NCBI RefSeq assembly: GCF_000009765.2 | Contig: NC_003155.5 | Span: 4,030,001 to 4,094,000 of the forward strand | Direction of reading: 5' to 3' | Origin: Streptomyces avermitilis MA-4680 = NBRC 14893 | GTDB taxonomy: Bacteria; Actinomycetota; Actinomycetes; Streptomycetales; Streptomycetaceae | DNA length: 64,000 bases | Shown here: in pieces, positions 31,623 to 39,021 of the stretch | Layout: each line of letters opens with the position of its first letter | Position numbering within the stretch: position 1 is the first letter of the stretch | The notes under the pieces: model-generated | Database searches by the model: none | The model's input: the letters and a program-made list of their open reading frames with translations, nothing else | What the model was told of the DNA's origin: nothing | Made by a program: the position numbers and the translations under genes

Positions 31623-32975
31623 ATGCGACTTCGTATCCGCGGCAGGGGCCCACGAAGCGGCAGACGCACCGCCGCCCTCGCCACCCTGCTGGCCCTCGCC
31701 CTCGCGGCGCCGGTCGGCGGCGCCGTCACCGACGCCACCGCGACCGGTGCGAGGGCGAGCGACCCCTCGGCCGATGACGTCCGGCAGTACGAGATCCACC
31801 AGAGCACCACCCCCGTGACCCGCACCGCCATCCAGCAGACCGGCGTGACCGTGGACGAGGCCGACGAGGAGACCGTCGTCGTCTCCGGCCGCGCGGCCCA
31901 GATCAAGAAGCTGCGCGGGCTCGGTTACGACCTCTCGCCGCTGGGCTCGGCACCGGATCGTTCGAGCGGCTCCGACGTACGGCTGTTCGACTTCCCGTCG
32001 GCCGACTCGAAGTACCACAACTACGCCGAGACGAACACCGAGATCGACCAGCGGCTCGCGGCCTACCCGGGCATCATGAGCAAGCGTGTGATCGGCACGT
32101 CGTACCAGGGCCGGAACATCGTCGCCATCAAGGTCAGCGACAACGTGGCGACCGACGAGAACGAGCCCGAGGTCATCCTCACCTTCCACCAGCACGCCCG
32201 CGAGCACCTGACGGTGGAGATGGCGCTGTATCTGCTGCGTGAGCTCGGGGCCGGATACGGCAGCGACTCCCGCGTCACCAACATGGTGAACAACCGTGAG
32301 ATCTGGATCGTCCCGGACCTCAACCCGGACGGCGGCGAGTACGACATCGCGACCGGGTCCTATCGGTCATGGCGCAAGAACCGTCAGCCCAACTCCGGTT
32401 CCTCGTACGTCGGTACGGACCTGAACCGCAACTGGAACTACAAGTGGGGCTGCTGCGGCGGCTCGTCGGGGTCGACGTCCTCGGAGACCTACCGCGGCAC
32501 GTCGGCCGAGTCGGCGCCCGAGGTGAAGGTGGTCTCCGACTTCGTACGCAGCCGGGTCGTCGGCGGGAAGCAGCAGATCAAGGCCGGGATCGACTTCCAC
32601 ACCTACAGCGAGCTGGTGCTGTGGCCCTTCGGCTACACCTACTCGGACACCGCGACCGGCATGACGGCGGACGACGCCGCCGCGTTCAAGGCCGTCGGCC
32701 AGAAGATGGCCGCCAGCAACGGGTACACGCCGGAGCAGTCCAGCGACCTGTACATCACCGACGGTTCGATCGACGACTACCTCTGGGGCAGCCAGAAGAT
32801 CTTCGACTACACCTTCGAGATGTACCCGTCGTCCAGCTCCGGCGGCGGCTTCTACCCGCCCGACGAGGTCATCGAGCGGGAGACGTCACGCAACCGGGAC
32901 GCGGTGCTGCAGTTGCTGGAGAACGCGGACTGCATGTACCGGTCGATCGGCAAGGAAGCGCAGTACTGCACCTGA
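31623..32975 (+). CDS. Secreted M14 zinc carboxypeptidase
   Basis: 450 residues, AAGGAG 5 nt upstream of the ATG. Twin-Arg-like basic signal region (RGRGPRSGRRTAALATLLALALAAP), then a propeptide (~45-120) and the M14 domain. Zinc ligands are H191 and E194 in HQHAREH, with the third His in GIDFHTYSELVLWPFGY; the catalytic Glu is in FDYTFEMYP. Arg and Asn substrate-binding residues appear in GTDLNRNW. Length and layout match Streptomyces carboxypeptidase T-like enzymes, which trim C-terminal residues from extracellular peptides. Confidence 0.94.
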   Translation: MRLRIRGRGPRSGRRTAALATLLALALAAPVGGAVTDATATGARASDPSADDVRQYEIHQSTTPVTRTAIQQTGVTVDEADEETVVVSGRAAQIKKLRGLGYDLSPLGSAPDRSSGSDVRLFDFPSADSKYHNYAETNTEIDQRLAAYPGIMSKRVIGTSYQGRNIVAIKVSDNVATDENEPEVILTFHQHAREHLTVEMALYLLRELGAGYGSDSRVTNMVNNREIWIVPDLNPDGGEYDIATGSYRSWRKNRQPNSGSSYVGTDLNRNWNYKWGCCGGSSGSTSSETYRGTSAESAPEVKVVSDFVRSRVVGGKQQIKAGIDFHTYSELVLWPFGYTYSDTATGMTADDAAAFKAVGQKMAASNGYTPEQSSDLYITDGSIDDYLWGSQKIFDYTFEMYPSSSSGGGFYPPDEVIERETSRNRDAVLQLLENADCMYRSIGKEAQYCT

Positions 32976-33000
32976 CGGCAGATCACGTCGCGCTGGGCGC

Positions 33001-33606
33001 CTACTCCTGGAAGTAGGCGTCCAGCACCTCGTCGAGCTTCGTCTCCCACTCCTTGAAGCGAGAGCGGGACGACGCCTCGATCTCGATCGGGTACCAGCGG
33101 CGGTCCGGGGTGTGGACCGTGATCGTGAACCGCTTGCCGAAGCGCGGCGACTCGGTCTCCACCGCGCCGATCTCGTCCCAGCGGAACTCCGCCTCCTGGT
33201 CGTCCAGGCGCAGTCGTACGCCTCTGCCGTCGGCGACGATGCTCGCTCGCCGGTCGGAGGCCTCGAAGGCGGGGCCCTCGGTGTCGGCCTCGTCGTCGGC
33301 TTCCTCTGCGGGTTCCTCCTCGGCCTCGTCGGCGGGCTCGTCGTCGGCCTCGTCGGAGACCTTGCCGGAGGCCTTGCCGAGGGACGGCTTCTGCGCCGCC
33401 TTCCCGGCGGGGGCTTCCTCGGAGGTCTTGTCCTCCGGGGAAGCCTCGTCCGCGGCCTCGGCCGCCTTCTCCGGCTCGGCCGCGCCCTCGGGCTCGGCCG
33501 TGCTCTTCGGCTCCGCGGACACGGTCGGCGTGAGCCCGGGAATGAACGCCGGATCGACCGCGGCGACGTCCAGGGGCTGGCTGTTCGAACCTATGCGCTG
33601 CTCCAC
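33001..33606 (-). CDS. Acidic-repeat protein with C-terminal PH-like domain
   Basis: 201 residues from the GTG at 33606. There is no RBS, but CATACT seven bases upstream could give a leaderless transcript; the frame is open to 33669. Residues ~30-120 are an Ala/Glu/Asp-rich low-complexity stretch (EPEGAAEPEKAAEAADE and similar). The last ~85 residues (VADGRGVRLRLDDQEAEFRWDEI, GKRFTITVHTPDRRWYPIEIE, FKEWETKLDEVL) match the C-terminal domain of the 153-residue protein at 30888-31349. It follows the AAA ATPase gene by 126 bp and may be the last gene of that operon. Confidence 0.68.
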   Translation of the reverse strand: MEQRIGSNSQPLDVAAVDPAFIPGLTPTVSAEPKSTAEPEGAAEPEKAAEAADEASPEDKTSEEAPAGKAAQKPSLGKASGKVSDEADDEPADEAEEEPAEEADDEADTEGPAFEASDRRASIVADGRGVRLRLDDQEAEFRWDEIGAVETESPRFGKRFTITVHTPDRRWYPIEIEASSRSRFKEWETKLDEVLDAYFQE

Positions 33607-33732
33607 AGCGGGAAGTATGGTCGAAGAACCTGTGTCGGCAACAGCCGCCCCGCAAGCCCCGTGTGCCACCAGCGGTGCCGGCCGCCCGTCAGTCGCCCGT
33701 CGGACACCCCCAGTCGGCCCGTCAGCCGCCCG

Positions 33733-35298
33733 TCAGTCGTCCATGAACACGATCCGGCGCGAGGGCTTCGCCCCGCCCGGTGCCGCGCTGACCGTGGAAC
33801 GCCCGGCGGGCAGCGCGCGTTCGCGGCCCCAGGCCCTGATCTCCTCGATCTGCTCGGGGTTGACCCGGCTCATCGGGACCGTGTTGGCGAAGGTGTCCCG
33901 CAGGAACGACGCCTTCAGACCGTCGGCCCCGCCGATGCGGCGCGCCTCCAGGCCCACGTCGTGCAGTGCCGACTCGATGTCCGAGCCGGCGAACCCCTCG
34001 GACAGGTCGACGAGCTGGTCCACCTGGTCCCGGTCGGGCTCGCCCTGAAGATAGCGCTGGTAGTACAGCTCGATGATCTCCTTGCGGTCCTGCGCGTCCG
34101 GCAGGTCCACGAAGAACAGCTCGTCGAAGCGGCCCTTGCGCAGCAGCTCGGGCGGCAGGCTGCGGATGTCGTTGGCGGTGGCCACGACGAAGGCGCGCGA
34201 CTGGGACTCCTGGAGCCAGAACAGGAACTGCCCGATGATCCGCTGCGGTACCCCGGAGCCGTCGTCCCGGCCCGCGAGCCCCTTCTCGATCTCGTCGATC
34301 CACAGGACGCACGGCGCCACCCGGTCCGCCATCGCGAGCGCCTCCCGGAAACGGCCCTCGGACTCGCCGAGGTACTTGCCGTGGATGGCACCCATGTCGA
34401 GCCGGTACAGCGGAAGTTGCCACTCGTGGGCGATCGCCTTCGCCGACAGGGACTTGCCACAGCCCGGCACGCCCACCAGAAGCACCCCGCGCGGTGGGCG
34501 CAGCGCGCTGTCGCGCAGGTCCTCGTGCAGCTGCCAGTGCTTGCGCTGGAGCCATTCGCGCAGGCTGCTCAGACCGCCGACCGTGTAGTCGGCCTCCTTG
34601 AGCTGCACCCGTTCCAGACCGGTGAGGTCGCTGAAGATGCGGTCCTTGGCCTGGGCGAGCCCGAGGACGTCCGCCTTCTGGATGGAGCCCTTGGCCGCGA
34701 TGGTCGCCATCAGGTTGATGCACTCGGCCTCGGTGACACCGAGCAGGAACTCGGCGGCCCGCCGGCCGTCGGCCTCGTCCCACTCGATGGGGATGTGCCC
34801 GTGGTGGTCGCCGAGGAAGCCGCTGAGGATGCCGTACATCTCGTCGGCGTCCGGCAGGTCGAGGTGCAGGCTCATGCCGAGCCGCTGCAACCCGCTCCAG
34901 ATGGGGGTGTCCGTGATGAGGACGATGCTGCCCATGTTGCTGTCGGCGAGCCGGGCCAGCTCGGCGATGTGCCGGGTGATCGGGGTGTCTCCGCCCAGGT
35001 CGTCGGGGTCGACGAAGACGACCGTGGCGTTCGCCCTGCTGGTGAACTGGGCCGCCGCGAAGTCCATCGCGCCGGTCAGCGAACGGTCGTCCTGCACGGG
35101 CGCGTTGGTGCGCAGGTCACGCAGGCCGGTGGCCCGGGTGTAGATCCAGAACGGCATGCTGCTGCGGCGCGGCTGGGTGGCGGCCTCGCGCAGCAGCCGC
35201 AGGGCGCGCTGCTGCTCGATGGTGCGCATCCCGATGACCGGGACCCGGGCGGAGATGTAGCTGTCGAGGTACTGGAGGCTCTCGGTGTAGTTCGACAT
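33733..35298 (-). CDS. Ycf46-like AAA ATPase of the caspase-linked operon
   Basis: 521 residues from the ATG at 35298. The N-terminal ~190 residues form a degenerate first ATPase-like domain (ARVPVIGMRTIEQQRALRLL, ATVVFVDPDDLGG, SIVLITDTPIW). The C-terminal AAA module has Walker A GVPGCGKS at 276-283, Walker B VLWIDEIEKG at 331-340, sensor 1 VVATAND and the region LLRKGRFDELFFVDLP. The layout matches the Ycf46 group of AAA proteins, presumed remodelling ATPases of unknown target. It stands downstream of four genes chained by ATGA overlaps, separated from them by 196 bp of tandem repeats. Confidence 0.88.
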   Translation of the reverse strand: MSNYTESLQYLDSYISARVPVIGMRTIEQQRALRLLREAATQPRRSSMPFWIYTRATGLRDLRTNAPVQDDRSLTGAMDFAAAQFTSRANATVVFVDPDDLGGDTPITRHIAELARLADSNMGSIVLITDTPIWSGLQRLGMSLHLDLPDADEMYGILSGFLGDHHGHIPIEWDEADGRRAAEFLLGVTEAECINLMATIAAKGSIQKADVLGLAQAKDRIFSDLTGLERVQLKEADYTVGGLSSLREWLQRKHWQLHEDLRDSALRPPRGVLLVGVPGCGKSLSAKAIAHEWQLPLYRLDMGAIHGKYLGESEGRFREALAMADRVAPCVLWIDEIEKGLAGRDDGSGVPQRIIGQFLFWLQESQSRAFVVATANDIRSLPPELLRKGRFDELFFVDLPDAQDRKEIIELYYQRYLQGEPDRDQVDQLVDLSEGFAGSDIESALHDVGLEARRIGGADGLKASFLRDTFANTVPMSRVNPEQIEEIRAWGRERALPAGRSTVSAAPGGAKPSRRIVFMDD

Positions 35299-35376
35299 GC
35301 GCGATACGGGCCTTCGAAGCGAGGTCGGTGCTGCGGACGGGGCCGGGGCCTCATGTGCGCGGCGCGGGCGGGAACT

Positions 35377-35485
35377 GCTGTACGGGACGGATGGAGGGCT
35401 TCGGCTGTACCGGGACGGGTGGCGGGCTCCGCTGTACCGGGACCGGTGGCGGGCTTCCGCTGTACCGGGACGGGCGGGGCTTCTG
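35377..35485. repeat. Four tandem copies of a ~27-bp repeat upstream of the AAA gene
   Basis: Units begin at about 35377, 35404, 35431 and 35459 and share GCTGTACCGGGACGGGTGG with small variation. They fill most of the 196-bp gap between the 206-residue protein gene and the AAA ATPase gene. Confidence 0.8.
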
Positions 35486-35494
35486 TGCGGCGGT

Positions 35495-36115
35495 TCAGTC
35501 GGGCACGATCCGGCGCCGTGGCCGCGCCGCCGGGTCGTACGCCCAGGCGTCGCCGCCCGCCGCCGGTCCGGAAACCGGCGACCGCCTTCCCGCGGACGGG
35601 GGCGCGGACGGGGGCGCGAGCGGTGGCGGGGGCGCGGTGAGCACGCTCGTGAGGGCGTTCTCACGCAGGGTGCGGCGGCGCCGCTCCAGCAGCCGGGGGT
35701 CGGCGCCCCGGCGGGCCTCGGCGTCCAGGTTGCGCTCCAACTGCGCCTGGAGCTCCGGGATCTGCCGGTCGACGAGCCCGGTCAGCTCCTCGCGCACCTT
35801 CGGCGGCAGCCCGGGGTGGCCGGCCAGCGCGCGGACGGTGTTCAGTCCGGCCCTGGCCTGGGCCAGCTCGCGGCCGACCGAGAACTCGTCCGTGCTGTGC
35901 GCCATGGCCCGCAGAAGCCGCTCGGCCCAGTCGTTCAGCCGGGCGTCCAGCGCGTCCGTGAGGTGCTGGGTCAGGCGGGCCAGCGTGTCGCCCTGGAAGT
36001 CCTCCGGGACGATGGCCGGCAGCGTGCCGGGGTCGACGGGTTCCAGGGCCGCCCAGCGGCGCAGGAAGCCGACCCAGGCCGCGTAGGGGCCGCCGTCGCC
36101 CCACAGGCCGCTCAT
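35495..36115 (-). CDS. Unknown helical protein in the AAA operon
   Basis: 206 residues. The start ATG at 36115 overlaps the previous stop as ATGA. Residues ~1-150 are predicted helical (ARLTQHLTDALDARLNDWAERLLRAM, LTGLVDRQIPELQAQLERNLDAEARR). The last ~50 are Pro/Ala-rich, ending in a basic RPRRRIVPD. No known domain recognised. Strict overlap with its neighbours indicates a stoichiometric or functional partner of the AAA ATPase and the two-TM protein. Confidence 0.7.
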   Translation of the reverse strand: MSGLWGDGGPYAAWVGFLRRWAALEPVDPGTLPAIVPEDFQGDTLARLTQHLTDALDARLNDWAERLLRAMAHSTDEFSVGRELAQARAGLNTVRALAGHPGLPPKVREELTGLVDRQIPELQAQLERNLDAEARRGADPRLLERRRRTLRENALTSVLTAPPPPLAPPSAPPSAGRRSPVSGPAAGGDAWAYDPAARPRRRIVPD

Positions 36116-36342
36116 GGGGCGCTGCCCGGGCGGCGTACGACGGTCTCGCCGGGTGGCAGGGGCTCCCAGTCGGGCAGCCCCTCCACCACGCGGCGCAGCC
36201 TGCTGGTGACCCGCTCGCCGCCCGGACTGCGGGAGGTGGATCCCCAGGGCGACTCGGACCGCTGCCCGGTGGCCGCGCCCCAGGGCGATTCGCCCGGCGG
36301 GCGACGGGGTGGCGGCGGGGTGGGACGGTGGGACGTGCTCAT
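36112..36342 (-). CDS. Small proline-rich basic protein
   Basis: 76 residues. Both ends overlap neighbours by ATGA (36342-36339 and 36115-36112). The N-terminus is Pro/Arg/Gly-rich with a repeated E-S-P-W-G motif (GESPWGAATG, SESPWGSTSR); the C-terminal half (ERVTSRLRRVVEGLPDWEPLPPGETVVRR) may fold as a helix and strand. No family recognised. Coding status is supported by the chained overlaps rather than by homology. Confidence 0.62.
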   Translation of the reverse strand: MSTSHRPTPPPPRRPPGESPWGAATGQRSESPWGSTSRSPGGERVTSRLRRVVEGLPDWEPLPPGETVVRRPGSAP

Positions 36343-36473
36343 GCTGTCGGGTCCTCCTCGCACACGGTCACACTCATGACGTACGGCGCCATGCAAAGCG
36401 ACTTGTACGGCGCCTTGCGCAGCGCCTCGCACGGCGCCCTGTACGGCGCCTGCCTGCACAGGTTCGTCCTCAT
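36339..36473 (-). CDS. Overlooked 44-residue ORF with APYR/APYK repeats
   Basis: Starts at ATG 36473, overlapping the stop of the 590-residue protein (ATGA), and ends at TGA 36341-36339, overlapping the ATG of the 76-residue protein. The peptide begins MRTNLCRQAPYRAP and contains three A-P-Y units (QAPYR, KAPYK, MAPYV) and four Cys. At DNA level this is a repeated GGCGCCGTAC motif. Exact coupling at both ends is hard to explain unless it is translated. It has no known relative that I can name and could be a small structural or signalling peptide. Confidence 0.5.
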   Translation of the reverse strand: MRTNLCRQAPYRAPCEALRKAPYKSLCMAPYVMSVTVCEEDPTA

Positions 36474-38242
36474 GCGGTCGGCTCCTCCCTGCGCACCGTG
36501 CGGCCCTCGAACGGGGAGGCTCCGCCGTCCGCGGTGGACAGCGACGTGATCAGCGCGCGGCACTCCGCGTCGACCAGGTCCGCCGCCCGGAACCGCTCGT
36601 TCCAGTCGGTCAGCTCGGCGGCCGAGCCGCGCAGTTGGTGCAGCGAGTCGGTCTTGGCCCGGTCCAGCGCCTGCCGGGCCTGATCCTGGAGACGGTCGGC
36701 GGACTGCTTGCGGTTGAGGAGGATCAGGCCCCAGACGGCCGCGGTGATCGCCGCCGCCGTGAACGCGAAACCGATGCTGACCTGGCCGAAGATCAGCAGG
36801 ATGCCGGCCACCACCGCGATCAGCGGCGCCGCCTTCTTCAGCGTCGGATACGCGAGCGCGTCGATGAACGGCTGCATGTGCCGGTCCCAGTGCGCGCCCA
36901 GCGACTGTTCGAGGGCGGCCAGCGGCTGGGTGAACGAGCCCGTCCAGGGCGGCAGCCGGAAGGTCTGCGCGCCCACCGAGTGCGTGGTGTCGAAGTGGGC
37001 CTGGACGTCCTGCGGGACGGCGAGCCGGTAGTCGCGCGTGGCGCCGGCCTGCGCGTGCTGGAACCACTCCTGGCAGGCGACGACGGCCAGCCGCTGGGTG
37101 GCGGGCGAGGTGCCGATCGCCTGCGGGTTGAGCGCGGCGGTGGTCTGCACGGTCAGGTAGTCGAGGGTCTGTTCGTACGAGGCGGCGTCCGCGTCGGCGG
37201 CGCCGCGGGCCGCGAGGACGTCACCGTCGTGTTCCACGACCGCCTGGTTGAAGGCGAGGTCGCGACGGAGGGGCAGCTCCTCGTTGTCGTACTCCTTGAC
37301 GAGCCGGTCGAGGATGTCGTCGACGGCGTCCTCGATCCGCTCCGACGGCTCGAACTCCCGGTTCAGGAGGGCCCGGTACTTGTTCAGCAGCGCCTGGTGG
37401 CCGCGGGCCGCGCCGAGCGCCGCGTCCAGCTGCGGCCACTGCGGGGAGACCTGGGAGAGACGCGGGAACTCGGCCTGGGCGGACGGCGCGCGCAGCGTGT
37501 CGATCTCGTCGCGCCACCGCTGGACCTGCTTCGCCTGCGTCTCCGCGCTGTCCATCAGCTGCGCGCGCCAGCCGGCCAGCGTGCGGTCGAGCAGATCACG
37601 GCCGACGAGCCCGAAGGCGCCCTGCGCGATGGACTCCAGGATGACCGCGAACTCCCGGCCGAGCGCGGTCGGGTCCTGGGCCAGCAGATAGTGCCGCAGC
37701 CAGCGCACGGCCGACTCCTTGCGGTCCTGGCGGCGCAGCACCAGCGCGAAGAAGAGGGCGGTGCGGTCCGGTGAGCGCCGGAAGGCCTCCTCGACGGCGC
37801 GCTCGCACAGCTGCGGGTCGTCGGCGGACCAGGACGCGAGCGCCACCAGCGCGGGGGCCAGCCAGTAGCGGGGGGTCTGGATCATCAGCTGGTCGCTGAC
37901 CATCCGCACGTTGTCCTCGGACACCAGACCCACGTCGAAGGCCTGGAGCATGCCCACCGCGGTGCGCCGGACCGTCTTGTGGTGGCCGAACTCGTGGTCG
38001 ACCTGGTCCTGGATGACGCCGATGCGGGTCTCGGCGCGCTGCACGTTGGCGGTGAACTCGGCCTGTTTGACGAAGGCGAGGAAGTCGGCGCGCAACTGCT
38101 GGAGTTCGGTCCGGGCCTGCTGCTGCTCGGCCTCGACCGCCGAGACCTGGCCGGACACCGAGCCGACCTGTTCGCTGAGCCGGAACACGAGGTTGCTGAC
38201 CTCCTGCACCTGGCGGCGCAGTACGTGGTCCACCTCGGACAT
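36470..38242 (-). CDS. Coiled-coil protein with C-terminal TM pair
   Basis: 590 residues. Residues ~1-60 form a heptad-like coiled coil (VDHVLRRQVQEVSNLVFRLSEQVGSVSGQVSAVEAE in part). A long helical soluble region follows, with blocks such as HHKTVRRTAVGMLQAFD, YWLAPALVALASWSADD and DRTALFFALVLRRQDR. A hydrophobic hairpin of two TM helices spans ~472-508 (LIAVVAGILLIFG and AAAITAAVWGLILL), then a charged 80-residue tail. No named family recognised. It is probably a membrane-anchored scaffold of the AAA system; the neighbouring small proteins are coupled to it by ATGA overlaps. Confidence 0.75.
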   Translation of the reverse strand: MSEVDHVLRRQVQEVSNLVFRLSEQVGSVSGQVSAVEAEQQQARTELQQLRADFLAFVKQAEFTANVQRAETRIGVIQDQVDHEFGHHKTVRRTAVGMLQAFDVGLVSEDNVRMVSDQLMIQTPRYWLAPALVALASWSADDPQLCERAVEEAFRRSPDRTALFFALVLRRQDRKESAVRWLRHYLLAQDPTALGREFAVILESIAQGAFGLVGRDLLDRTLAGWRAQLMDSAETQAKQVQRWRDEIDTLRAPSAQAEFPRLSQVSPQWPQLDAALGAARGHQALLNKYRALLNREFEPSERIEDAVDDILDRLVKEYDNEELPLRRDLAFNQAVVEHDGDVLAARGAADADAASYEQTLDYLTVQTTAALNPQAIGTSPATQRLAVVACQEWFQHAQAGATRDYRLAVPQDVQAHFDTTHSVGAQTFRLPPWTGSFTQPLAALEQSLGAHWDRHMQPFIDALAYPTLKKAAPLIAVVAGILLIFGQVSIGFAFTAAAITAAVWGLILLNRKQSADRLQDQARQALDRAKTDSLHQLRGSAAELTDWNERFRAADLVDAECRALITSLSTADGGASPFEGRTVRREEPTA

Positions 38243-38314
38243 GGGTGTCTCCGTTCACGTGCGACTGCTGCTGTCTTGTCTGCTGGGACGGATTGCTGGG
38301 ACGTACGGCCGTGT

Positions 38315-38824
38315 TCAGGGACGTACGACCGTGCCGTCCTCGAGGACGGGGAGGATCAGTCCGCCGGCGTAGACCTCGATGTAGGCGTAGGCGCCGGAGC
38401 GGGCCAGCATCCGGGCCCCGTCGAACGGGTCGGGCATCCGCTGGGACGGAGCGAAGTGCTTGACGATCACCTGGAAGAGGTTCAACTGGTGGTCCACGTA
38501 CGGCGGTCCCAGATAGCACCGGGCGACGAAGCCGAGCGGCACGTCGTCGTACGTGGTCGTGTACTCGTCGCGGATCCGGTCGGCCAGCTGCCGGCAGGCG
38601 GCCTCGTCCAGTCCGGCGTCGAGCTGCGCCACGGCGTCGAGCAGCCGGCGGGAGCGGGGCTGGTACAGCTCGCGGCGGATCGTCCGCGCGCCGGGCGTGC
38701 TCGCGGTCCGCTGCCGGGTCTCGTTCGCCGCGGCGATCAGGCGACGGCCGGTCCCCGCCTGCGTTCCGGGCGCGGCGGGTGTGCCGCCGGGCACAATGCG
38801 TCGTGGGTGCTCAATGGGTCCCAT
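38315..38824 (-). CDS. Unknown first protein of the AAA operon
   Basis: 169 residues from the ATG at 38824; the frame extends to 38863 with another ATG. The first ~50 residues are disordered. The rest is globular (RSRRLLDAVAQLDAGL, LADRIRDEYTTTYDDVPLGFVARCYLGPPYVDHQLNLFQVIVKHF) and ends GLILPVLEDGTVVRP. The L-G-P-P-Y-V-D-H-x-L segment looks like a conserved core, but I cannot assign a family. 72 bp before the two-TM protein gene, divergent from the caspase gene across 197 bp, which makes it a likely co-regulated partner. Confidence 0.68.
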   Translation of the reverse strand: MGPIEHPRRIVPGGTPAAPGTQAGTGRRLIAAANETRQRTASTPGARTIRRELYQPRSRRLLDAVAQLDAGLDEAACRQLADRIRDEYTTTYDDVPLGFVARCYLGPPYVDHQLNLFQVIVKHFAPSQRMPDPFDGARMLARSGAYAYIEVYAGGLILPVLEDGTVVRP

Positions 38825-39021
38825 GTGTCCCCCGAGAGTCATGGGCGGCGAGCCGGTCGGCATCGGCCGTGTTCAAGCCATGAAGGTTAGTGACGCTTCA
38901 TCAATGGTGCGAGCATGTTTGACATTTGCTACCCCCGCAACCCGACTAAGCCCGGAATCCGCCCGGTTCACGCCCAGGTGACGCACCAATCCCGCCGGTC
39001 CCTCCTGGCAGACTCTCCGCC

